Shown here one piece after another: positions 26,201-40,200 of a DNA stretch of 64,000 bases. The position numbers and the translations under genes are program-made. The first letter of the stretch is position 1, and each line of letters opens with the position of its first letter. The notes under the pieces were generated by a model, which was given only the letters and a program-made list of their open reading frames with translations, was not told where the DNA came from and searched no databases. This DNA comes from Xestospongia bergquistia (Eukaryota; Porifera; Demospongiae; Haplosclerida; Petrosiidae), in contig OZ014418.1 in NCBI GenBank assembly GCA_963965975.1, forward strand, positions 2,012,275 through 2,076,274, in the 5' to 3' direction.

Positions 26201-29200
26201 ATCATTTCCACTCCAGTTACCATTAGCCTGACATTGACGAGATGAAGACCCTATTAGGTTGAAACCCTCATCACAAGTAAAGTTAGCTAGAGCACCAAAG
26301 GTGACTTCAGTAATGAAAATAGAACCATTTATTGGAGCTGATAGAGAACCACAGCTGACAACTAAAAGAAGGAACACAATTGATCTTGAAATATCTAAAC
26401 TTTATTTTTACTTTGACAAGTTGGATCGGCATTACTCCATGTTCCATTACTGAGACATTGTCTAGTGGTACTTCCAAAAAGATTATATCCAACATTACAA
26501 CTGTATTTAACTCTAGCACCAAATGTAGTCAATTGAATATCAATGCTACCAAATAAAGGACTAGCCAAGTTACCACAATCCACAACTAAAAATATCAAAG
26601 ATTACTATAAAATTTATTGTTTTCTAACATACTTTCACAAGTTGTATCATTTCCACTCCAGTTACCATTAGCCTGACATTGACGAGATGAAGACCCTATT
26701 AGGTTGAAACCCTCATCACAAGTAAAGTTAGCTAGAGCACCAAAGGTCACTTCAGTAATGAAAATAGAACCATTTATTGGAGCTGATAGAGAACCACAGC
26801 TGACAACTAAAAGAAGGAACACAATTGATCTTGAAATATCTAAACTTTATTTTTACTTTGACAAGTTGGAGCGGCATTACTCCATGTTCCATTACTGAGA
26901 CATTGTCTAGTGGTACTTCCAAAAAGATTATATCCAACATTACAATTGTATTTAACTCTAGCACCAAATGTAGTCAATTGAATATTGATAGTACCAAATA
27001 AAGGACTAGCCAAGTTACCACAATCCACAACTAAAAATATCAAAGATTACTATAAAATTTATTGTTTTCTAACATACTTTCACAAGTTGTATCATTTCCA
27101 CTCCAGTTACCATTAGCCTGACATTGACGAGATGAAGACCCTATTAGGTTGAAACCCTCATCACAAGTAAAGTTAGCTAGAGCACCAAAGGTCACTTCAG
27201 TAATGAAAATAGAACCATTTATTGGAGCTGATAGAGAACCACAGCTGACAACTAAAAGAAGGAACACAATTGATCTTGAAATATCTAAACTTTATTTTTA
27301 CTTTGACAAGTTGGATCGGCATTACTCCATGTTCCATTACTGAGACATTGTCTAGTGGTACTTCCAAAAAGATTATATCCAACATTACAATTGTATTTAA
27401 CTCTAGCACCAAATGTAGTCAATTGAATATCAATGCTACCAAATAAAGGACTAGCCAAGTTACCACAATCCACAACTAAAAATATCAAAGATTACTATAA
27501 AATTTATTGTTTTCTAACATACTTTCACAAGTTGTATCATTTCCACTCCAGTTACCATTAGCCTGACATTGACGAGATGAAGACCCTATTAGGTTGAAAC
27601 CCTCATCACAAGTAAAGTTAGCTAGAGCACCAAAGGTGACTTCAGTAATGAAAATAGAACCATTTATTGGAGCTGATAGAGAACCACAGCTGACAACTAA
27701 AAGAAGGAACACAATTGATCTTGAAATATCTAAACTTTATTTTTACTTTGACAAGTTGGATCGGCATTACTCCATGTTCCATTACTGAGACATTGTCTAG
27801 TGGTACTTCCAAAAAGATTATATCCAACATTACAACTGTATTTAACTCTAGCACCAAATGTAGTCAATTGAATATCAATGCTACCAAATAAAGGACTAGC
27901 CAAGTTACCACAATCCACAACTAAAAATATCAAAGATTACTATAAAATTTATTGTTTTCTAACATACTTTCACAAGTTGTATCATTTCCACTCCAGTTAC
28001 CATTAGCCTGACATTGACGAGATGAAGACCCTATTAGGTTGAAACCCTCATCACAAGTAAAGTTAGCTAGAGCACCAAAGGTCACTTCAGTAATGAAAAT
28101 AGAACCATTTATTGGAGCTGATAGAGAACCACAGCTGACAACTAAAAGAAGGAACACAATTGATCTTGAAATATCTAAACTTTATTTTTACTTTGACAAG
28201 TTGGAGCGGCATTACTCCATGTTCCATTACTGAGACATTGTCTAGTGGTACTTCCAAAAAGATTATATCCAACATTACAAATGTATTTAACTCTAGCACC
28301 AAATGTAGTCAATTGAATATCAATGCTACCAAATAAAGGACTAGCCAAGTTACCACAATCCACAACTAAAAATATCAAAGATTACTATAAAATTTATTGT
28401 TTTCTAACATACTTTCACAAGTTGTATCATTTCCACTCCAGTTACCATTAGCCTGACATTGACGAGATGAAGACCCTATTAGGTTGAAACCCTCATCACA
28501 AGTAAAGTTAGCTAGAGCACCAAAGGTGACTTCAGTAATGAAAATAGAACCATTTATTGGAGCTGATAGAGAACCACAGCTGACAACTAAAAGAAAGAAT
28601 ACAACTTGTCTCGAAAAATCTAAACTTTATTTTTACTTTGACAAGTTGGATCGGCATTACTCCATGTTCCATTACTGAGACATTGTCTAGTGGTACTTCC
28701 AAAAAGATTATATCCAACATTACAAATGTATTTAACTCTAGCACCAAATGTAGTCAATTGAATATTGATAGTACCAAATAAAGGACTAGCCAAGTTACCA
28801 CAATCCACAACTAAAAATATCAAAGATTACTATAAAATTTATTGTTTTCTAACATACTTTCACAAGTTGTATCATTTCCACTCCAGTTACCATTAGCCTG
28901 ACATTGACGAGATGAAGACCCTATTAGGTTGAAACCCTCATCACAAGTAAAGTTAGCTAGAGCACCAAAGGTCACTTCAGTAATGAAAATAGAACCATTT
29001 ATTGGAGCTGATAGAGAACCACAGCTGACAACTAAAAGAAGGAACACAATTGATCTTGAAATATCTAAACTTTATTTTTACTTTGACAAGTTGGAGCGGC
29101 ATTACTCCATGTTCCATTACTGAGACATTGTCTAGTGGTACTTCCAAAAAGATTATATCCAACATTACAATTGTATTTAACTCTAGCACCAAATGTAGTC

Positions 29201-32200
29201 AATTGAATATCAATGCTACCAAATAAAGGACTAGCCAAGTTACCACAATCCACAACTAAAAATATCAAAGATTACTATAAAATTTATTGTTTTCTAACAT
29301 ACTTTCACAAGTTGTATCATTTCCACTCCAGTTACCATTAGCCTGACATTGACGAGATGAAGACCCTATTAGGTTGAAACCCTCATCACAAGTAAAGTTA
29401 GCTAGAGCACCAAAGGTGACTTCAGTAATGAAAATAGAACCATTTATTGGAGCTGATAGAGAACCACAGCTGACAACTAAAAGAAGGAACACAATTGATC
29501 TTGAAATATCTAAACTTTATTTTTACTTTGACAAGTTGGATCGGCATTACTCCATGTTCCATTACTGAGACATTGTCTAGTGGTACTTCCAAAAAGATTA
29601 TATCCAACATTACAAATGTATTTAACTCTAGCACCAAATGTAGTCAATTGAATATTGATAGTACCAAATAAAGGACTAGCCAAGTTACCACAATCCACAA
29701 CTAAAAATATCAAAGATTACTATAAAATGTACTCTTTTCTAACATACTTTCACAAGTTGTATCATTTCCACTCCAGTTACCATTAGCCTGACATTGACGA
29801 GATGAAGACCCTATTAGGTTGAAACCCTCATCACAAGTAAAGTTAGCTAGAGCACCAAAGGTGACTTCAGTAATGAAAATAGAACCATTTATTGGAGCTG
29901 ATAGAGAACCACAGCTGACAACTAAAAGAGCAATGGACAGAATTGATATTATGGTGACACTTAATGATAAATCTTACTTTGGCAAATTGGAGCTTGCCCA
30001 CTCCAAGTAGCATTAGCCTGACAGATACGGTGGTTATTGCCAATTAGATTATAGCCAGTTTGACAGGAGTATACAGCCATGTCTTCAAAACCAGTATCAG
30101 TTATATCAATGAATCCATTTGTTGGTGCAGGTAGACTACCACAGTTAATACATGCAGTCACATTGGCATCTTGAAACATTCCTTTAACAGAACAATCTCT
30201 AGTTGCATAAGGTCCTCTTTCCCCAGATCCAAAGTCATCATTAAACCCACTGCCAGAAGTGTTGAAGATAGGATTATGGCAAAGAGTACTGGCTTTATTT
30301 CCTCCAATTGTCTCAGGCCAGTAGTATTGTAGTTCTAATACAGAGTCAACTTGTATTTCAGCATCACAGAAAACAGTACCTATGAGAGAATGCAGGATTT
30401 CTGTATACAGGACAGCACTCAAAATTCAATAATATGTACCTGATATAACTATGCTTTCTGGAATGATTATATCTTTTATAATGGAACTAGGTAAAACATC
30501 AGCAGCTTTCTGAGCTATATTAATGGTACTGTCCATAGGAGGGTATTGTGTGATGTTACACTCTATTCTTTGATGGTTGTTAATTGTATCTATAAGTCGA
30601 CTATTAAAAAGTAGTGGTCAATGCTTTGGTAATGATTTTAATATTCATTTGTGTACCTAGTAGCTTGCACACACTTGATAATTTGCAATCCAGGATCACT
30701 GGCACTAGTGAAGTTTAGTATCTACAAACACAAATTACAGACTGTGGTTAAGTTAACTTCTAAATGCTTACCACATATTCAAGTGGACCTAATCCAGTTG
30801 GAAAAGACATATTTTTAAAGAAAAAATCAATCATTTCTTGAGGTAATGCTGATAATCTGAGATAAACAGATGATCCTGGACCCTCTGGTAGAAGAACAAT
30901 CAGTTGAATCGTTCGAATTAGAAGAACACTTTCACCACTGATCAACAGGCAAGAATAAGTGTCCTCATCATCAGCTGTTGCACCAATAGTTGGATCAGAA
31001 ATTAGTGTAGCTACAGAGCTGTCAGTTTTTGTGCTAAGATTACCATTAGGAGTGACAGGTTGTAATACACTACTCAATAAGTCTTTTGGAACAGGCTGAA
31101 TTAAATCTGAAAAACAAAGTAGAAAAATGTAGATATTGTATAAAAACATTTGGGCATAGAGGATTGTTTTATTTACACAAATGGAGAAATGATGATCCTG
31201 TCATTCAGTTCTAGAGATAAAGGATCAATCTTTTACATTTAATACACAATACAAATGTACTGAGTGTATTACAGAATTGTTTTGAAATTAATTCTTACCT
31301 TGATACTCTCCTTTAATCCAAGCTGGTTCTCCAAGTGCAATAGCACGACAATCTATCTCAACATCACGGCCAACTTCAAATGTATAAGTGTCATTGAAGC
31401 TTGTTGGTTCAAGACTAAGAAGAGCTGAAAAGAAGTATGTGTATGTTTAAAAATATCAAACAATCCTTACAATCGCATTCAGCAGTATCTGGTTCCTCCC
31501 ATTCACCCAAGGTATTACACAACCGACTGGCCATGCCTCCACTGATGTGTTCACAAGGTAAAGTAGCTATTGTTCCTCCAGCAGTTTCTGGCCAGGCATA
31601 CTGCAGTCCAACACTAGATGTTGTAGTATTGTAGTCACAGAATCCAAAAGCTGAGGTGAAAGCATTAAAGTGAACAATTTGATAAAGTATAATATTATTG
31701 TGTATTTTGTAAATTAGTAATTCACCTGAGAAGTTTAAACTATTTGAGCAAACGAATGCAACTCCATCCTCAATGACAATAACTGCTGTTTGAGCTAATT
31801 CTAATGTGTTATTGACTGGAGGGTAGTTTCTAATTGAACATTCCACTCGAAGAAAATTTCTAGAAAGTTCTTCAGGACGACTATTGAATACAAAAAGAAT
31901 GAGCATATGCACTACCTATAAGAAAATATCTACCTGGTTACTTGGACACACTCTACTGTTTGTATTCCTGGCTCTTCAACAGGAATTTGGTGCAGAAACT
32001 AGCAGTAATAAGATATTGATAGTATTATATTGATAGAATCAAATTTTAATGGTAAATCCTAGTCCTACTAGGACAATTGATAAAATGGCTGAATTATTTT
32101 GATTTAAAATTCTAGAACATGTCAGAGACTTCACAGTAACATGATTTGTTGTACATATAAATGACATTAAGATTCAGTAACAACTTGAATTGACAAATAC

Positions 32201-35200
32201 TTCACAATATATATGTAATTACTTCACAAAATTAAATACATTTTAGGAAGTCAATTCTAATTGTACTAATCAAATGTTCACTTACTACTAGCTCATGAGA
32301 AAGATCAAGTGTAGTTTGAACATTTCCTCTTACAAAATTAAGAAATGATTCTAATGCTGAGAAGCGTACAATGACTTCAGAGTAAGGACCCTCAGGAACT
32401 AAGAAGATAGAGAAAATAATATTAATAGATATCTATTCTACATACCTAATACTGTTATATTGATGTGAACAATACGTGTAAATCCAGCTGTTGATGTGAC
32501 ATTGCAAGTATAGAAACCAGCATCTTCACTAGAAATGATTTTATTAACAAAATCATCATCTGCAAAGCTAGAGTCAAAGTCGATAGCTAAATAAATAAAA
32601 GAACAAGAATAAACTATAGTCTTCCAATTGACATAAATGTTTTGCTAGAACAATGATAACAAATAAAATGTACTTATATGTGTAAACTTTACTACATTAT
32701 ATACACAAATTTAAACTAATAGGCTACCTTTAACTTTAATAGATATTGAAATTAAATTTCTTAGCAGTTCTTACTTGTAAAAGATCCAGTCTCGTTAGTT
32801 TTAGTAATAGTAACATAACCAGGAGTAGTAGATACACACTGTATCCTCTTGAATCTACCAACTTCAAGTGTATAGTTACCATCTTTGCTCATTGGGAATA
32901 CACCAACCACTGGAGGGACTGGACAAAAGTAGTTATACCATAATATAATGTTAACATACCAGGACATGTTACTTCAATAAACTTAGAACCATTTTTTTTA
33001 CATTGATCAACAAATAAAGACTCACTATCAGCAGTAATGCAGTCAGTGATGTTGTTCTCATTACCAGAACAAGATAAATCTAATTTAACACTAAGTGAGT
33101 TCTTTGGTAAAGCTAGTGGATATGATACTCCATCTTGTGTAGCTATGGTCAAAATAATGATGATATAATACTATTATATGAAGATACTTACCCTTGCCAT
33201 TGGTCACATAACCTAGTTGATTACATACTACTTCAGCTTCATTAGAACCAAATGTATCACGACACAGCATATACCAAGTATTATTGAAACAAATTTGAAC
33301 AAGTCCTTGTCCTTCCTGGAATCTTGTGACTAATCTAATATCACCTTCTTCACAACCAGTAGGTGGTATGTCTGTATGAGAAGTATGCATGATGTATTAC
33401 TAGTAATGTTACTGGTTTACATACCATCACAGCGAACACCAAAATTAAGCTGAAAGTCATCACAGATTTCTCCTTCATCATTTGATAGATCAAAGAGCAC
33501 ACAATCCAACAAGCTTGTATTACTCCTACACTCTGGATTACGTACAATTGGAGGGCCAGTGCTCTCACCAAACATGACTGTACTCCTTATAGCATTTAAA
33601 GGGAGAGCACCTGTTAGAAAAAATTACTCTTATACTGAAGTTTAAGACTTAAATTCATTCATTCTAAATAACTAATAATGTTATCTTCTGTTTGATGAAC
33701 CCTCTGCATATTAAAAATATTGACTTAAGTCTAATTTGTTCCAATATTTGGAAAATTTGGTGATGGGCATATGATAAATGCAAGAAATTTTTTGGCTGGA
33801 TACAATCATTAAAAATTAATTATTTTCCAAATGCAATAATTGCTACAATTAAGACATTGAGCACATGTATCCATATAGACCACTTACCTGCTGGATCATA
33901 CCCAAGTTGTTCACAAGTCAATATTCCCTCCTTGTCATCAGTACTGTCTTTACCTTGACATATATATCCATAATGACCTCCTAAACACATCTCTACTATC
34001 CCTTCAGAAGATGTAGATCCTCCAACTAAACGTATATCTCCATCAGTACAGTTATTATCAGAGGCTAAGGATATAATATAATAATAATCAATCCACTAGC
34101 TTATTTACAACAAGGAACTACATATCATGCAAGTAACAAAAGTTATGAATGACAATCAATATTATTATCAGAACTTACGTATGCAACTCATAGTTATAAA
34201 TTTATTATTGTCCCGACTACAGCAGGCACTGCCAGGTAAAGCTGGTGGTTGTGCAACACAATTACTGTGAAAAGCACACTTTGATATATTATCTTCACTT
34301 CCATTGCATAAAAGGCCACCCAAAGCAAATGGAAAATTGTAAACATCAGCTATATAAGTACCATCATCAACTATTAGACCAGCTGGAGAGAGAGAGAGAG
34401 AGAGAGAGAGATTCATATTACAGTAACTAGAAGAATACCTCGGTCAAGAAATCCAGCTTGTCTGCAAATTACATTAGCTTCTCGATACTCAAAATATTCT
34501 TCACATACCAGAGTTAAAGCTCCATTGACACACACAGTTAGTACACCAGAGAACTTATCAGGTCCTCCTAATAATCTCACCTCTCCTTCAGTACATGCCA
34601 CCTTTCTATCTAAATAATAGAAAAAATGAGCCCAAGTGTATCACTCAATAAATACACCCTTAATAACATAACTGGCATCAAATTACTGAAAATTACTGAA
34701 AATTACTGGAAAAATGTTATGTGACTGTATATAGAACAACTTATTCTTAACGTTCCTATTGATCTATATAGCTGCTTATATTGTTAACTGTTGTTTTAAA
34801 TGTTGTATCTCTGTCTCTCCCTCCCTCCCTCTCTCTCTGCTTGTCTCTCTCTCTCTCTCTTCAGATGTTGCCTCATCTCAAGGTTACTGATAATTATTAT
34901 ATATCAGATTCAATATAATTTGACTTTACACTTACTTGGACAGTTTTCTTCCTCAGAGTCAGATTCACCAAAACAATCAACACAACCATCACAAATTAAA
35001 TCTTGTGTGAGACACCTATCTAAGTTTCTACAATAAAACTCTCCATCACGACATGGACTGAATTCTAAAAAAGAAATAATAAAAGGAGAAAGCTTTTTTC
35101 AATAGATGTAAATGTAAATGCCTATTTATAAACTTTACTCTTAAACAAATGAGATTAATACAACAAGTAAATAAGTTGTTATAAAACATATGAACAAATG

Positions 35201-35412
35201 TGAACTGCATTATAATTAAAGATGTCAACTCTTAGAATGAAATATACTATAGAGCAATAACCAAATTTACCAGTTACAAAGATATACAAAAATAACAAAC
35301 TGAAAAACATGCATCAAAAAGAAGGCTTGGTACTACAATAATGAATAAATTATACAAGATAGATAGACAGATAGATACAGAGAGAAAGAGAGATAGATAG
35401 ATAGAGAGAGAG

Positions 35413-35458
<46 letters not shown>

Positions 35459-37218
35459 CTAGCTGATTACTGGTTGGAAAAATCCATTATAATAAAGCTT
35501 CATTTAATGAATTAATCACCTTCACAATAAAGAATGATATCATCTTCATGAGTACAGTTATGTACGCCAAATGGATTATACTGACAATCAATTAGAGACG
35601 TCTCAGTACCCTGACAGAATACACCATTAAGAAATATAGGACCAGAACCAGTAAGATAACTTCGAGAAGCAGGAAGAGCTGTAGGTGTTACTATCTCCGC
35701 TTAAAAACAATAAAAATAACAGATAAAATGAAGACAATGTGGCTCAACTCAAAAATAAAAATTTAGACACTAAAAATTATTTTGATGCTTCAGAGTAAAG
35801 AACTAAACAAAATAGTCTGAATTATTTAACTTACTGTTTAAATTAAATCCCAAATGGCGACAAGCAACCACAATGTTTTCTTGCCTACTCCACAAGTTGT
35901 CATAACATACTTTGCCATAAGAACCACTATAACATATTTCCAATATACCAGATGCATTACTGGCTCGACCTGTCAATCTAAGTTGACCATGTTCACATTC
36001 CTCAGTATCTGTAAAAAATATAACAAATTGTGTGACAAAGTAAAGTACACTTTCTAAACTTTTATATCGAGAGAGATAGAGAGAGTGTGTATGTTCACTT
36101 GTTTACTCACTATTGAATGATGCAGGCAGACAGTTGTCAAGATTTACAGCTTCCCATCCATTAGTTCCACAGTACCGAGATGCTGTACCGTTAAATGTGG
36201 CATTACCGAAATTACAGTCTTGTTTAACTAAATTGCCAACTTCAGTCTCAGGCCAGGAATAAACGTCAAAAGGTAAAGTGAAAGTGAATGTTCTCTCAAA
36301 ATCACAAAATCCAACCTCTGTAGAAGAAACAAATCAATTAAGAATATTTAAATTTTTAGATAAATTTGCAGTAGATGTACTTCACTTAACAAAGTGGTTA
36401 TAAAGCTCTTTACATTTAGTAGATACTAAATCATATAGTGTCATAACTGGTTACAGAGGATTGTTAATATACCTGAATATGAAAAACTTTTCTTAATAAT
36501 GAAACTATCTGTGGCACTCATCACACGATCCAATTTAAGCCTCGCAAAACTCATGAAGTCAGATTGAAATGGAAAGGTAGTTAAACGACACTGAAATCGA
36601 TTATAGGCATGATAATAGTCTATTGGTTGTCTACAAATAAATGCAGAATGAATCACAGTTTATTAGAATATCCTGACTAAGTACCTTTCTACTACTATAC
36701 AATCAATAGCTTGTACTCCATCCAATGAACTTGGAAAATAGCGAAATATCTAAGATAAAATAGTCATGTCTAATGAATTGATATGTATAAATAATTATAC
36801 ATATAATTAGACTACAAGTAATAATATAGTATGTTATCTTACAAAATCTTCTAAATATGGTAGAGCATCTTTAGGGTTTTCACTGGTTAATTCTTTAATA
36901 GGGAGTCTCTTATTAATGAACATGGAGAGTCGTAGAATAATGCTTGAATAATTTCCAGTACCAGCTAAACAAAAGAACAAACATAAAACTCATTACCAAA
37001 TGAAATCCTAATTTTCATACATGTCCCTATAGAGAATACCTACCATTGACTGTTACGTTAAATAAAGTTGATGATGACCCTGTTGTATTGATAGCTTCAC
37101 AGTTGTAGAAACCTGCATCACTAAGTAATACACCACCATCAAAATGTGTTCGACTGAGAACATTAACAGAAGTTTGTAAAGTAGCTGAGTCTAAAAGAAA
37201 AAATGTTATACGATATAA

Positions 37219-37276
<58 letters not shown>

Positions 37277-40200
37277 AGAGAGAGAGAGAGAGAGATAATT
37301 ACTTACTTAATATCTCATTAACTCCTTTGGTGACTGTAAAATTTGCAATGAGATCGCTATTACATGTCACCAAATGTTCACGTCCTTCATCAAGAGGTAT
37401 GTCAAGTGTTGATGGATCAGGTCTTGGTACAACAACAAGTGTAGGTGGTACTGTAAAAATGATATAAACGTTGAAGGTATTTATATGTTTATAAAACAAT
37501 ACAACTAATATGGTAGTACAAGGTGATTCATGCTATAAATAATTGATAAAAAAATGTACTTAATGACCTGACAGCTACAAGGTAATTGCATTATTAAAAC
37601 AGAATAAATAACTGGAGTTGTAGAGTTGCATAATTAATCTATATACAATTAAATACAGTCACAACTCACAAGGACATTGAACAAACAGATATTCATTAAA
37701 ACAATCATCTCCACCATCACTCCCAGTATCATTAATACGTGATTGTAATTGATCAGGTTCTATACAATTTAAGAGATTTGGCTCCCCTCCTTGACAGCCC
37801 AAATAGATGTCTAATGATGGACCAAGTGGTGGAACTAAAGGTGATGCAGTAAATGCTATTGAATTTTCTACATGAAAGTAAAGAATAAGAAAAGATATAA
37901 TTGGTGTATATATTTATTTGTTTGTTCATCTATTTATTAACACAACCATCCATCCATCTGTCTGTCCACCCATCTATCTATCACACACTATTATTGACAT
38001 AACTAAAACATACCTGATCCAGTAATATTAAACCCTAAGTTATTACAAATGACATTGCTAGATTCAATGCTTAAGCCATCTGATCCCAAACACAAAGGTC
38101 TCCAGATATTGTTCCAACACATTTCAACTATACCACCTCTGAGATTTTCTCTGTATATGAGACGACTGTCTCCAAATTTACATCCTGTTCTTGTGTGTTC
38201 TACAGACATGACACAAGATGATTTAAAAAAGATTAGATTAATTTGTTTAATTGATCAATGATATTAATTTGACACATGATGATTCAAGATGATTACATTT
38301 ATTAGATCAATTGATCAAATGTCTATATTAATTGAATCTATTAATATATCCCATTGTATACATGCTATAGTTGTGTCACCTGTCTTATTAAGGCACATGA
38401 CAGCAGCTGCAGTATTTAAGGTAGTACAATTTGTCACATTAACTGCAGAACCTTGTCCAGGTCCAAAGAAGTAATAGGAGTCATAAAATGAAAGAGGAAT
38501 GGCACCTAGGAAAGAAAATTTGATTGAAAATTGATTGAAGTTTGTCTTCATTAATGTTCTTTATCTATATGTTTCTTCACTTACTTTCATTGTCGTAACC
38601 CAATTGATCACAGACAACTGAAGCATTTTCAAAGTTCCAGTCATACTCACCAGCACAGATAAAACTGTAGACACCAAACGAACATTGCTCTACAATACCT
38701 TCACTGCCAATTGAATCTTTATTTGTTAGTAGACCACTGGGTCTAGTACCAGTTAGTTGAATCTCACCATCAACACAGGGTTCTGGATCTGTTTTGAAAT
38801 ATATAATTGTACGTGAAACTACAACTGTTTTAGGTCAAATATCTCAAAGTAAATGATTATAAACAATCTTTTAAAAGTTCAAAATGACTATCTTGAAATA
38901 TTTTCAAATTTTCAAATAAATCAAGCTAGTCCATATTAAAGCTATTCAAGTACTAACAATGACACATTCTCTTACTTACCTACACACTTCACAACAGCAG
39001 CTGTAGTTGAGCTAGTGCATTGACCATGTAAAGGACACATACTAAGATCAGTCTCATTGCCCAGACAACCTAGTGATTGGTAACTAATTGGAAGGTCACT
39101 CCTTATGCCTGTACTGGCACTTTGAGGCAGAGGATACCCAGCTACAAGAAGGAAGCAAAACTTAGCATTTTGACAGTATCTTAGCTCTTAAAACAAATTA
39201 CAAAAACTTGATATTGACATTTACAGTTTCAACAAACTTCACTATGATTACATTTTTTGGCAAATCTGCTTAGTAGATATAAAGCACCAATTATGTTATA
39301 AAGGACAGTCATAGTATATTTGAAATCTTACACTGCAGTTTTTATGAGTGTCTAGTTTCACATTAAAATTCTGTATACCATAGTGATATGTTGTTAATAA
39401 TACAATCTATTCAACTTACTTACAATAACAACTAACAATGTCTATCATAACATTATTCCTTACTTTTATTTGCATCAAAAGCTTGTCGACATACCACAAC
39501 AGCATCTGGGATATGAAAGTCTAGATCACAGACCACGCCAAAAACACCATTACGACATACTTCAATCATTCCACTAAACTCATCATCTCCTCCAACCAAT
39601 CTGATATCACCCTCAGTACATGAACCTTGAGAACAACAATCAAACATAATTATTTCATAATTCAATTAATATCTAGCCATATAGGAGAAGAGTTAATACT
39701 AACACGAGTTCATTATGTGTAAGATTACATTTTGTTATATAATACTCTTCTTTAATTTTGTCTTACTATGTAAATTGCTGGCATTGTTTCATAAAAAATG
39801 AACAAGAATAAAATTTACCAAGTGATACTCATTACAGAAAGTTAAACACAATCAAAAATGAAATTGCTTTAGTACTAACTGACCTAGCATATGGTATTAC
39901 TACTTAGTCTATATTAAATGTTTAATCAAAGAATAAAAAAATATTTTATAGCTACAGAGATCTAGTTGACCTACCGTCACACACTCTAGGAGGCTCATCC
40001 AGTCGATTCAAACAATCAGAATAGCCATCACAAGTACTTGTAAATGCAAAACATCTCCCATTTTGTTGACACATGAGACTTCTACAATTTGAAGGAGTAG
40101 GTGAGCCACATATTACTCCTGCGGCTATTTCAGAACTACAGTTGTTAAGTATATTCATAGAACAAAGAGTAATATTAGCCTCATATCCAGAACAGTTAAA

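Noticed and set aside
24853..29921. CRISPR array
   Set aside because: Regular period, but the repeats are 445 bp with coding exons and introns; nothing resembles short repeats with unique spacers.
24924..30010. Repeated plus-strand frames of about 64 residues (MKPSSQVKLA...) and minus-strand frames beginning MVLELNT
   Set aside because: They are antisense or other-frame shadows of the CCP exons; their regular spacing is just the 445-bp period.
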